From the NCBI GenBank assembly GCA_005281725.1, contig SSBO01000010.1, forward strand, positions 363,277-427,276: a stretch of DNA of 64,000 nucleotides, given 5' to 3'. Every line of letters starts with the position of its first letter. Position 1 is the first letter of the stretch. The notes beneath the pieces are model-generated. The model ran no database searches. It was not told where the DNA came from and saw only the letters and a list, made by a program, of their open reading frames with translations. Shown piece by piece: positions 48,642-60,848 of the stretch. A program made the position numbers and the translations under genes. Source of the DNA: Wuchereria bancrofti (lineage: Eukaryota > Nematoda > Chromadorea > Rhabditida > Onchocercidae).

Positions 48642-48706
48642 TAATTCATATATTTATTTAAAATATGAAAAAGTTAATTCATATATTTATTTAAAATATG
48701 AAAAAA
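48642..48706. repeat. 33-bp tandem duplication
   Basis: TAATTCATATATTTATTTAA followed by AATATGAAAAA occurs at 48642 and 48675. Confidence 0.9.
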
Positions 48707-49844
48707 TCGATAATCTTATTGCTGTAATTAGCTTAGTTTGCAATAATATTCCATAATAATTTCGTTTTGTTTTAAAATTTTTAAGAATTTTTTTTTCTTT
48801 AAAATTAAACTATTTTTTTTTTCAAAATTGTTAGCTTAAAAAATGCTTCATAATGATTTTGTTCTTTTTTAAATTATCCAGAAGTTTTTTTTTTTTGAAA
48901 TTAAATTATATTTTCGAAATCATTCTTCAATTGTTATTCTTTAATTATTCGATCATTTCTTTTTTATCAATATTCTCATATTTGTTAGAATTATTTTAAA
49001 ATTAAATGATATTTATCTATTATTATTAATTAATTAATTAATAATTTTTGAAATGCTATGAGAGTTATTTTGCAATTAACAAATATTCAATTTTTAAGTT
49101 CCAATCGATTAAGTTCTATTGATGAATTGAAAAATGAGAACGATCGGCAATGAAAAAAAAAAAGTGAGTAAGCGCAAATATGTCAAAAATGTGAGAAAAT
49201 GCGGATGCCGAAACTATTATGCCTTATCCATTCCGATCGTTTTATATGATAGGAAATAATTCTATTGCAAAATTGGAATTCATCAGAAATATTTGGAAAT
49301 AATTGAAAATTGGAATTTATTTAAAATTGAAAATAATTCTATTAAGTAAAATATTGGAGAAAATGATTAAAGCAAATAATAGTTGAGGGAAAATTTTCCA
49401 CAACTTTATGTAGCAACTTTAAAAATTCTTCTATTAGGAAATAAGTAAAATGAAGTGACAGTTGACAATTTAAAATTTTTTTTTTCATTTTTCAAAAAAA
49501 TTAATTCAAATTTAACATTTGTTTGTATTCGAGAACAATTGTATGATCGTAATAATTAATTTCAATTACATTGAAAAAAGTTGAATATTTATTTCATTTC
49601 TATGCAGTAAAATTAATTAATGAATGTTACATCATTTATTATGTTAAAATTAAAATTTAATATATACTTTACTTACTAATTTTCAGGTATATAACTAATT
49701 TAAAGAAAGGAAAAAGGTATTTATGCACGAGAAAGTTAATAAGTAAAATATATGTTTACATGTAAATTTTCTAAATTTTCAATCAATCAATTCTAAGAAA
49801 TGATAGATGAATTGAAAAAATGATACAAACATTTATATAAATTT

Positions 49845-49870
49845 TTAATTTCCGTTTTAACGGAAATTAA
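49845..49870. other. Perfect 12-bp inverted repeat with 2-nt spacer
   Basis: TTAATTTCCGTT at 49845-49856 is the exact reverse complement of 49859-49870. It has no poly(T) terminator context and no gene end nearby. Confidence 0.85.
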
Positions 49871-52150
49871 TTTCACTGAGAAAGTTAAAATTACTGGGAT
49901 ATGAGAAAAGTTTGAAAAAGATATCGCAAAAAAATCTGTTAAAAAAAAAACAAAATGAAAAAAAAAAAAAGGGAATATCTTTTAACTTCAAGGCCATTCT
50001 TACAAAGAACTTTCATTTTTTTTTTCTTTTCTTTTCCTTTCTTTGATATTTTATTCAAATTAAAAAAAAAAAAACATAGCATTACTGGTTAACTTTTCAT
50101 TCTAATCTCATCGATTCACATATTAATTCATTCAGCAAAAAAAAAAAATATATATATTTCATTTTTTAGTTTTTGGACGATTAATTTTTCATTTGAAATG
50201 AGTTCATTTCATTTCTAAAATGATACATTTCCGAGATTTTATTATTTCCTGTGCAGATATATAACTATTATTAATAGTTATTTAATAAAATATATTTAAT
50301 TCTAGGTCATCAAATAGGTTATTTTTTATCAGACAGTTTAAACAGATCTCTTCCAAAACCAACAATTTATTTATTTATTATTATTATTTTTATCATTAAT
50401 TATTATTATTATTTATTATTCATTATTATTAATTATTATTATTTATCATTATTATTGTTATTCTTATCATTCTTCTCTATTAATATAAAAATTTCTAATA
50501 CATTCATTTCATCCGTCAAAACAATCCAACCATCAAATTTATTATTAATGCNTTTTTTTTCTTTCTGAGAAAATATGAACGAACAATTTTCATAAAATTT
50601 CCTTAATCTTTTGTTGCTTATTTAATAGTTCTGAATTTATGATGATATAACCGTTATTAGACTAATAAACTTATTGAGCTAATAAGCTTATTAGACTAAT
50701 TAGCTATTGATAGAGCTATTTTAATTCCAAATAATTTTACTAAAAATATTTGTTGACTTGTTATTGTTATGCAAAATAAAATTTCAATATTTTCTAATAT
50801 TATTTGCTTCCTCTTTTTTTTTTTCTATTAAATTTTATCAAATAATAAGTTTTAGGAAAAGATTTCTTTACTTGAGGTATTAACAAATTATGACATTTCT
50901 ATTTTAATTTATTCAAACTATCATACAAAAAATATTTCATCACATATTAATCAGATAAGAAAGGTATTATTAAATGTGAAAAAAAAAAATTGAAATAATT
51001 TGATGATATTTTGACTGAAATTGAAAAACAATCATGCGCATTTGTCTATATTTGTAACATCATAAATTTGATAATTTAGAATAAAATTTTATTTCATAAT
51101 TTAGAATGAAATTTTTTCTTTTCATAATTTAGAATGAAATTTTATCGCTATCATATCTTTAAGACTTACTTTTTTTTTTTTCAGTTAAAAATTGTAAAAA
51201 TAGTAGCATTTGATGATTGCCGCCCATTCTATGAATCATTTTGTACTATTTCACTTTTTTTTTTTAGTAATCCCATTAATAATCATTTGTACAACTGCGC
51301 ACCATTTCTACTAAAAAAAATTTTTGAATTATCAATGCATACCATTTTAGCATCGTTGTATATGAAACCTTTACAATTTATACCTTTGGTACCATTTGTA
51401 CCATTTATATTGTTAGTACCATTTTTTGGTGTAATTTTTATTCAAATTATTCGAATCATTTTTTTTTTCTTTTTTTTTGGTGAAATCTTTATAGTAGTTG
51501 TATTATTCAAGATCAAATTTTCACGTGATTGGTATCATTTATGGTTTTAACATTGGTACCATTAATATTGGTACCATTTGTGTTGAAATTATTACACCAA
51601 TCACCCATGCAATTTTATTTCTATTTCTATTTTATTTATTATTTTCTATTAGAATTAATAACCGAAAGATGGTAAAATTATATACTACCATAGATTTTGG
51701 TACCATTTAATCGACTTCGATAGATTGATAACCAATCGTTTGTAAATAAACAACTTTTCCTTTTGTTATGTATAAACAACTTTTGTGGATAAACAAATTT
51801 TTTTTTGTTATCAGTTTATTATCATTTGTTATCACTCTGTTCTATGGTTCTATGATATTACATTGACTACAACTTGTTGTTTATTCCAATTCAATTTGGA
51901 TTATTTTCATTTAAATCTATCATAAATGCATTCTTAATCGTTCGATTAATATGATTCGTACGTGGCAAACTTTTAAATCGAACTTGAATTAAATTTTGCG
52001 GATAGCATTACAAATGTTTATATTTGAAACAAAAATAAATTTAAACTTCAAAATTTACTAATAATTTTTCATGCTAGCACTATCGTTCTACGTAAACGTT
52101 ATTTTATTTCTAATTAATTAATCGAATTTTCTTCATTTAATTATTTAATT

Positions 52151-52158
52151 ACTTGCAG
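52151..52158 (+). promoter_or_regulatory. Splice or trans-splice acceptor
   Basis: ACTTGCAG ends at 52158 at a sharp change from AT-only to mixed composition. It opens the putative leader exon of the next gene. Confidence 0.45.
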
Positions 52159-52554
52159 AGATCTGTTGGAGCACCAATATTACGGGCACAATTAATACTG
52201 AGACGGTGATGAGTTCCGAGAATTTAAAACGATAAACCAATTTAAACTACTAATATATCTAATATTCAAATGACAATATTACACAAGGAAAATGATTTTA
52301 TCCGGAAACATTCCACAAGATTTTCTGATTAAAATCAAGAAAAATCGGATAAAATATTTCCGTCTATAGAAATACCTGATCGGTACTAATTAAGAAGATA
52401 ATTGGTCTAAACAAAATAGCAAATAGTGCTTTCTATTAGTCTCTGAAAATTTGAAAGAGACACCTGAAAGTGTTCTATTTTTTAACCATTATCATATTTT
52501 GAAATTATTAATTTCGACGAGTAAACGAATCATTTACAAAGAAATTTTGCAAGA
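52159..52554 (+). other. Putative 5' leader of the gene at 52555, with uORF and hairpin
   Basis: About 400 bp of mixed composition without long homopolymers, unlike the DNA on either side, ending at the start codon at 52555. It begins with a 17-codon open stretch (RSVGAPILRAQLILRR, stop TGA at 52207-52209), has a 9-codon uORF (52209-52235, MSSENLKR), and contains a nested hairpin at 52295-52355. An alternative reading of its first 51 bases is the last coding exon of an unseen upstream gene. Confidence 0.45.
52295..52355 (+). promoter_or_regulatory. Nested stem-loop in leader
   Basis: Outer arms ATTTTATCCG (52295-52304) and CGGATAAAAT (52346-52355) are exact complements. Inside, GATTTTCTGATT (52319-52330) pairs with 52333-52346 with two bulged A residues across a 2-nt loop. 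Confidence 0.55.
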
Positions 52555-55500
52555 ATGAATGTACGTCAATGCCGTGATATTCGCTTTTTTTCAACTCAAG
52601 CAAATCCGGAAAATAATCCTGATATGGTAAGTGTAATTTTCTCATTCTTAGAATTTCTTCGCTAAAAAGCATCCGGAAAATTATTTGTTAAATTATTTTA
52701 GAAATTGAATTTAATAAAATAATTGAATTTAATAAAATAATTAGATGTAGCCTTCAGCAATATTTTCTAAAAATTTTCAACATAATGAAAATTATCACAA
52801 TGCTCAACAATGACTGATATATGTCTTAAGCTACTGATAACATTTGATGCAAATGTTTAATCGTTCCAGTTATCACTATCGTTTTTATAGTTTCAGGAAT
52901 ATCTTTTATCATTTTAAAAATTAAAATTTATTTTAAAAATTTATGGAATTGAACAACATAGCAAAGTGTTAATGAAATTATATTGATAAATAGCAATTAC
53001 TGCTAGTTTTAATAATAATAATAATTGCAATTATAGTGGTGATAATAGTGATAACAAGAATATCTCAATTATTTTTATGTTCGTTTATGAATGTGAGATA
53101 TAAGTGATAAAGTTTTATGAATTTAAATGCCATACAAAGAATACGTTTATTTTTAACGTATGTGATTTTTCTGATTTCAAATTTCTTCGAAATTTTTTAT
53201 CAGAAATACAATTTGAACTTTCTTTTATTAACATCCTACATTTTTTAAATCATATTATTTCTATGGTTAATGAATGATATCAAAAAACGTCACATAATGA
53301 TTATTTTTCACATTTACGTGTCATCAATAATAGCATATGAAATGATACATTATAATAAATTTCATAAATTAAAATTTAAAATTTTAAAAATGGAAAATAT
53401 TATCACATATTTATATAATTGTTTATACCATATATTTTTGATAAGAAAGCAAACAAGAATATAAATCAAACAATGCAATATCAATGATGCAATTGAATCT
53501 TTGAAATTTGTTGTATAAATTGAAATAGAAACAATTTAAGTTAAATATTGATTAAAAATGATTGCAAATTGCCTTTTTGTAAACATAAAATGAATGAGAA
53601 AATAACATTGTGATATCTTTATAATAATTCAATTTATATAATATCAAAATAATAGAATTATTATTATTATTAAATATAAATATCCTTTATTTACATATAT
53701 ATTAATAATCAATAGCTAATTAATAATCAATAACAAATGTCCTTCACAGATAATTAATGAGAAATAATTTTTACATATGTGTAATTAATAATAGAAATTC
53801 TCAAATATTACATTATTCACAGATGTGTGTAATGATTGAGTACACATATTGATTTTGCTGTAATTCAAATTATAAACCGGAAAATTCAAATATGGTCCCT
53901 TCATTCTTTTTTTTTTCATAAATTTTTAATTGAATTCTTATTATACATTTCGTTTCTTTTTTTTGTTTCCTCTTTTTTTGTATTTTTTTTTTTTTTTAAA
54001 ACTTTCATTTGACCTTGAAAAATTTTGCTTGACTAACTGGTTGTTTGCTATTATCAGCAAAAACATATCGATGCCATTTCTCATCCTTTTTTTTCCTTTT
54101 CTTTTTCTTTTTTATATTTTTTTTTTCTAAACAATTTTTTATTCACTTATCTTCTGGCCTTCTCTCGAGAATGTCAGTAAATTGAGCGAAATTTTGAGTA
54201 ATTTCTAATTTTAAAAAAGAAATGATAGAATTTTTTTTAACTCAAATTCATTTTCTTTTGTAATTTCCAAAAAAGTTTATGTATTAGATTGAATGAATTA
54301 AGTTTTTTTTTTTTAAATTCATTTTTCCACTTTTTTTCCAGTAGAAGTTTGACAAAAATCTTGTTTCGAACGGAAGGAAAATTTTTTTTCCCTTTTTTGT
54401 TCTAAAAATGTTGTCTTGTACTTTCTGCATCTATGATGTAAATGATTTTTTCTTTTTTTGAAAACTGAGACTGAAACAATTAGGTTAAGAGTAATGGAAT
54501 AAAGTAAAATTAATAAAGTTGGAAGTTGGAAAAAATCACAAAAGGAAATTTTGATCATAATAGGATAGATGACAAATAGTAAACAAAAGTTTTCCGATAA
54601 ACACCAAACACATTGAAATGTTTTGATCGAATTAGTGCTATATATATGTACAGGATATAAATTAATTTAAATGCTAGAAAATATATAACTAATAGTAAAC
54701 ATTAAGATTAATTTCCAGAATTTACTAAATTTCGATTCTCTCAAAGAATTTCTCGCAGAGAAATTGATTAGCGGAGAATGTTTGTTTAATTAGAAACAAC
54801 TAAATATTAGCTTGGAAACAACTGTTTGTTACTCTTTCATTGATACTAATTTCAATCACAAAAGCATTTAATAATCAAATAATGTATTTGTTAACTTTTA
54901 TATTTTACATCAGAAATTCAAAATTTAAATGATGAGGTGTAAAAGTATTTTCCACCCGAAACATCTGGTAAACTGAATGAATATCGTGAAATATTAGCAG
55001 TAAATGTCTTCTTTTCCATTTTCGTTTTCCGCCTCCTATTAATTTCATTTTTTTTTTTTTTTTTTGTTCATAAACTTTTGAAAAATCACTTCAGCATCAA
55101 TTTTAGAACTTTAAATAAGCGATAAAAAAAGTTCAAAAATCTTATGTCTAATCTAAAACATCTGCTATGCTATGTAAATAATATGCTTAACACGTAAATA
55201 ATTATTATAAGGAAAGACTGAACGACATAGAATTTAAAATCTGAAAGATTGGCTTATTTCATTAGCATCGACTTCCAAGTTGCCTCAGTGATATTTTTTG
55301 TTTGGAAATGAAATAATAATGTTTCAGAATATATCGGTTTCATATAATTTTGGGTCAAAAATATTTTATTATAGGAACAATGGTGTTAATACACGGATAA
55401 TAATAATAATGGTAATAATAATAACAATAATAATAATAGTAATAATAACAGTGATAATAATGACAATAATAATTAATAATAATAAATAATTACAATAATT

Positions 55501-58500
55501 GATAATAATAGTGATAATAACAGTGAATAATAATTAATGATGATAATAATAGCTGATAATAATTCATAATGATAATGATGACAATAATAGTAATAATAAT
55601 GATAATAATGGTAATGATGACGATAATGGTAGTAATAAATAATAAATAAATAATTAGTGTGATAATAGCTAGTAATAATAATAATGGTAATGAGATAATA
55701 ACAATAATACAAATGGTAATAATAATAACGATAATAATATGAGTAATAATATAATAATGATAGCAATTACTATAATACTAACTAAATTTTAGCGATAGTA
55801 TTACAATAACATTGTTATTATTATTAATTATTGATAATGACTGTTAATAATAAACATTTCCAGTGGTGACTATTAGATGTTTACTTGAGGGACATTTCAG
55901 TGGCAAATGATTATTGTCATCGTTATGACAAATCAATAACAACATTTCCGTCGTGATTTGTTCTTTTTGAATTCAACTAACTGTTGAGTTTACCAATTGA
56001 ACTTACTTTCATACCTTTTAAAAGCTTTATTAGCATATTTTGGGAATTTTGTTTGTTTTTTTTTTTGCAATTAAAACATATCTCACAATTTCGAATCGCA
56101 ATGCTAATATTCATTCCTTAAGGTTCACGTAAGCGGATTTAAGTTGTTTAATCTATTGTTAAGAAGTTTGAAAGTTTTATTCTTTTTACATGTTATACTG
56201 ATAATAAGTAATGCATATTAAATTTATAATTTTATTCTAATTAGGCTAAGATGTACCTCTGTTCATCGTTTATACAAGTGTAATTTTAAGACTTTTTAAA
56301 TTTAGAATTTAAACGTTAGACTTTTTTTTGTCAAAATTTCGCGACTTCTTTTTAGCAAACAATTACATAACAACTGTTGAAGAATTTGGATATCTCAAAG
56401 GAATATTACAACGTTTACTGTTGAAATATTTACTTTCATTCAAAAAAAAAAAAAAAAAAGAACTACAAAAATATATACCGTATAAGTTTGGCTGTTATTC
56501 TGTAACATACCATATACGGTTGACCCCTTGTCAATATTTGTACCGTATATGTTTGGCCTATTTATGAATATTTGTACCGTATGTGGTTAATTTCCTTTAT
56601 TAACATTTGTACTGTATACTTTTTTCAAACGGTCAATTTTTTTTTAATTTTATTTATCAAATGTTAACTACTTATCACCGTGGTAAATATTCGCACTTAT
56701 TGATACGGTAGATACTGTATCCACATTTAGGATGAATTCATTAAATATGATATATCTGATCAAATTGTATTGTTTATTATTATTTCTAATGTAATGAATT
56801 TTCATAATTTCATATTTTTTTTTTATCATTTTATCATAATTTTATCACAAATCATAATTTTTTTTATCATTTTATTATCACGATGAGATTAAACAAAATT
56901 TGTTTTATTGTTAAAATGTTATAGAAAAAAAGAAGGAAAACAAATCTTTTTCTGAATTTGCAAAATGATTGTTGAAATAAGTTCTTTCTTTTTTTTTCGG
57001 AAAATTTTGTTCATTTAAATGGTATAACTGAGTGGTTTAAAAGTGATGATACACTGTTAAGATTTTTTGATTTATTATCATTGGATGAGAATGGAATTTT
57101 GCTTCCTACTGATATCTTTTAAACTTTAAATTTCTATCGGAACTTTAGTTTTCGGGAAAAAAATGATAGACTTTTTTTCTTGTAAAATTTTGCTTTATGC
57201 AATGTCACTTTAAGTTATCGTTACTTTTGTCAAACTATTTTAACCACTAACAGTCCATTTTCTTTTTTTAAGACAATGAGCTACAAATAACCTTGAATTA
57301 TCGATAAGAATTATGAATAGACTCTGAGTGATTTTTTTTTTCACATCAAATTCTAATTAAGCAATAATCCTATTTAAGAAATGATAATTAATTACAATTC
57401 TACTCATATCATAATAAAAAGCATTCGCAGTGATTGATGAAATCTCGAATATCTGAAGGTTTGTTTTTGGAATAATACTTTTTAAAATTTATATAAATTG
57501 ATAAACTAATGAGTTGTAGAAAAAAAAAGACTTTCTTATGATTCTATTAATTAGCAAATTAATTATGTGAAAATATATTAGGTTCGTAAATAAGAATCCA
57601 CAAATTCTATGAATAATTGCATTAACACAAACCATTAAAATACTTTAAGATTGTCCGATATTATTTAGAGTATTTTGAGCTTAAAAGAAAATCTATTATT
57701 ATTATTTTTCCTTTTTTTAATTGGAAAGGTACTTAATTTAAAAAAAAATTTTTTTGTTTTTGTGAATAAATGATTGGTTTATTTTACGAGTAGCCGAGAA
57801 ACTAGTTTTATTTCTCTATGACAGATAAATATCCTCTTCTCTTTTTTTTTTCATTTTATCTCATTTATTTATTTTCACATACTTTTCTGTGCATATTTTA
57901 AGTAACACTTCATTTCAGTAACATTTGAAATTGAAATTAACAGTCAAGATTAGTAGATTAGTAAATAAGTACTTAATTTTTAGTTCAATCTTTTAATACC
58001 CTTTTCTAATTTTAATACTGAAATGTATTTTTAACGCCGAAGCACTTATTAATTATTGATTGATTAATTTTTAATATAAATTTATATAATCCAATCAACA
58101 TTTAATGTATTATAACTAATAATAATAGATGAATTAGAATTTTTCGAGAATACAATTTTCAACGAGAAAAAGATTTTTGCTCCTATCATTAATCAAAATA
58201 TATGAAAAGTATGAGAACTTGAAATTGATAAATTATATTGCTGAAAAATGTTTGCATATGTATTTTGTTACAAATTTCAAAAAATGGAAAAGAAAAAGTG
58301 TAAGTATTTCAAATATCTTTGGAGATTTGTATAAAAAATATAATATACTATTATTTATTACAAGTTACTTCACACAAAAATGAAAATTACTTTTTCTTCA
58401 TAATTAATTTTCACATATGCTAGGCAATTATTACCTTTATTCACCATTAATTTATAAGAATTAATTAATTAATTAATTAATTATTCTATGCATAATAGCT

Positions 58501-60268
58501 CATGTTAAAGGTTCTTTTCTATTGCTACAATTTTCTTTTCTAACTAAATATATAATATTACTTTATAGGATATATTTATCCATTTGCTATATAATTACAG
58601 AATATGTTTATTTATTACGGAATATATTTACTTAATTATAGAATAATATATTTATTTGAATAAGTATATTTTAAAAAACGAAAAAGTGCATTATATGAAA
58701 TTTGTTGAAAATTTTGTTTGAAGAAATTACTAATCATAAATGAATTAAAAAAAAAAGTCAAATAAATGTAATAAAATAATTGAATTCATAAATATATCTC
58801 GGATAAATATAAATTAAAACATTTTATATTATTAATTGCAGGCAAAAAAAAAAGGAAATTTATTGTCAGATTTTTGGTAAGAATAATTTCAAACTGAAAA
58901 TTTATTATGAATTAATTCATTTATAAGTTATTTTATTAAAAGTTCATTAACCTTTCTTTTCTTTTTCTTTTAATTTAAGCTTATATTAAATTAATGAGAC
59001 ATTTGTCAGTAATAAGAAGACATTTGTCAATGATAATTTCTACCGTAATATTTTCTCATTTTATTGCATTTTCTTCCTATTTATATGTCAACGATTGTGT
59101 TGACCTATCCAGTACGATTCACTTTGCGCCTCTATTACCGATCCATTATATTCTTTTTGCGCTTTCTTACTATTTGAAATTAGTTCATTACTCAAAACAA
59201 AGCTTAATGAATTAAATTGATTTCTTTAAAAATTTAATTTTTAACGAAATTTTAAAGACAATCTGTTTAAATATTGATATTTTATTTGATATCGATTATC
59301 TTTTTTTAATTGTATTACAATTTATACTCTTAATTTATTTCATAGTATTGATTCGTTCATACGGTTATTTTATTTATTAAACAAATATAATAATATAAAA
59401 TTTTGATTATAATTTATTATCAATTTAAAAAAAAGGAACAAATTTACAATATCCATTCAATAATTCATAAATTTTTTTTTGATGTCCCTTTCAATCAAAG
59501 TTTTTTTTAATAAATAGAAATTTGAAGGAGGTAGAAAATAATATTTTCTATCATTTATCTCTAATAATTTTCATATTAAAATGAAAAAAAAAAAGCTAAA
59601 ACAGCAACAACAACAATGCAGAATTTTGCACTTTTATTCATAAAATATATATTAAATTTAATTATTGCAACAATTTTCCTCCTTTTTTCTCTTACTTATT
59701 AACAAATTTATCATTTTATTTTTTAAATTAGATATTAAAATATGAATNAAAAAAGCTAAAACAGCAACAACAACAATGCAGAATTTTGCACTTTTATTCA
59801 TAAAATATATATTAAATTTAATTATTGCAACAATTTTCCTCCTTTTTTCTCTTACTTATTAACAAATTTATCATTTTATTTTTTAAATTAGATATTAAAA
59901 TATGAATGAAATGAAAAGAACCTTTATCATAAACATCATAAATAATATAATCTCTATCATTTATTGCAATAACGAAATATATTTATGATATATATTTGTT
60001 GTTGTTGTTGCTGCTATTTTCTTGTTATTTATTTGTTTGTTTGTTGTTGATTGTTTAAAAATATGATACAATGAAAACAGAAACAAAAATTTTCTTTCTT
60101 TTGCAGTTACAAAGAAGATGGCAAATATCTGAAACAAATCCATCAACACATATTGCAATCATCGATACTACAACTAATAGCGACAACAGCGCATTATTGC
60201 AAGAATTATTTTGTGAGGCATGTAGTACACTTTATAATGATATTCTGAATGCTATCGATCATCAATCG
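52555..60268 (+). CDS. Unrecognised gene, partial: first exon and one downstream exon
   Basis: Not recognised. Exon 1 is 52555-52626 (24 codons, MNVRQCRDIRFFSTQANPEN... with donor ATG|gtaagt). A second likely coding exon is 60107-60268 (54 codons) after TTTTGCAG, in the same phase 0. It starts LQRRWQISETNPSTHIAIID and includes LLQELFCEACSTLYNDILNA. Third positions are mostly A/T, as in the other genes, and the peptide is not low-complexity. The donor CAATCG|gttcgt is weak but identical in type to the one in the ZHP gene. If it is unused, the frame runs to a stop at 60335-60337. Whether the two exons belong together rests on phase and strand only, across a 7.5-kb intron. An AG|35-nt|GT candidate at 58842-58876 would shift the frame. 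The gene probably continues past the window. Confidence 0.45.
55390..55790. repeat. Long imperfect AAT/ATT microsatellite
   Basis: About 400 bp of AATAATAAT with GATAAT, GGTAAT and ACAATA interruptions. The open frames across it encode only Y/I/N-rich low-complexity peptide. Confidence 0.92.
56470..56620. repeat. TACCGTATA degenerate repeat
   Basis: ATTTGTACCGTATATG and variants occur about every 45 bp (ACCGTATAAG near 56477, ACCATATACGG in inverse orientation near 56510, then near 56540, 56573 and 56608). Confidence 0.65.
59589..59907. repeat. Exact 159-bp direct repeat separated by one N
   Basis: 59589-59747 and 59749-59907 are identical, with one N at 59748. This is probably an unresolved assembly overlap. 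Confidence 0.85.
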
Positions 60269-60303
60269 GTTCGTCATTTTTCATTCATTTTTAAATTTTC
60301 TAA

Positions 60304-60848
60304 ATTACGTGAACGTATGAAAAGTTTGTTGTTATAGTTACTGTTATTACCTGAACGTAAGCAATGAATTACGTGAACGTATGCAAAGTTTGTTCTTATA
60401 GTTACCGTCATTACCTGAACGTAAGCAATGAATTACGTGAACGTATGCAAAGTTTGTTCTTATAGTTACCGTCATTACCTGAACGTAAGCAATGAATTAC
60501 GTGAACGTATGCAAAGTTTGTTCTTATAGTTACCGTCATTACCTGAACGTAAGCAATGAATTACGTGAACGTATGCAAAGTTTGTCCTTATAGTTACTGT
60601 CATTACCTGAACGTAAGCAATGAATTACGTGAACGTATGCAAAGTTTGTTTTTATAGTTACCGTCATTACCTGAACGTAAGCAATGAATTACGTGAACGT
60701 ATGAAAAGTTTGTTCTTATAGTTGCCGTTATTACCTGAACGTAAGCAATGAATTACGTGAACGTATGAAAAGTTTGTTCTTATAGTTACCGTCATTACCT
60801 GAACGTAAGCAATGAATTACGTGAACGTATGAAAAGTTTGTTGTTATA
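60304..60848 (+). repeat. 64-bp minisatellite, nine copies without indels
   Basis: ATTACGTGAACGTATG recurs at 60304, 60368, 60432, 60496, 60560, 60624, 60688, 60752 and 60816, exactly 64 bp apart. Each full unit contains TTCTTATAG (acceptor-like), then 19 bases (TTACCGTCATTACCTGAAC), then GTAAGC (donor-like). In one frame each unit encodes NELRERMQSLFL followed by TAG. The array begins inside the possible read-through end of the preceding exon. Confidence 0.95.

Larger units (their letters stand above)
34269..52158. other. 18-kb gene-poor, repeat-rich region
   Basis: No ORF in this stretch combines splice signals, balanced composition and family resemblance. It is dominated by poly(T)/poly(A) tracts and tandem repeats, listed separately. 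It could be a true intergenic desert or hold 5' non-coding exons and introns of the gene starting at 52555. Segments of visibly higher complexity that are not repeats lie near 43080-43220, 44055-44205 and 49120-49260. Confidence 0.55.
52627..60106. other. Putative 7.5-kb intron
   Basis: No other convincing coding exon. It contains a long AAT/ATT microsatellite (55390-55790), a TACCGTATA-type degenerate repeat (56470-56620) and an exact 159-bp duplication at a single N (59589-59907). Confidence 0.4.

Noticed and set aside
51134..51550. 138-codon ORF after a splice-like TTTTTCAG
   Set aside because: Phe/Ile-rich peptide from T tracts and TACCATT repeats, with no donor site or family resemblance.
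55473..55766. 97-codon minus-strand Tyr-rich ORF
   Set aside because: Translation of an AAT/ATT microsatellite.
56328..56450. ORF starting MSKFRDFFLANNYITTVEEF after TTTTTTAG
   Set aside because: No usable donor at a sensible place, and it runs straight into poly(A).
58177..58383. 68-codon ORF (MLLSLIKIYEKYENL...)
   Set aside because: Composition is only mildly protein-like, with no acceptor upstream and no donor. Treated as chance in AT-rich DNA.
58842..58876. 35-nt candidate exon with good acceptor and donor inside the 7.5-kb intron
   Set aside because: It would shift the frame of the 60107 exon to one that stops early, although that frame is also open for some 47 codons. Not excluded, but less likely on codon composition.
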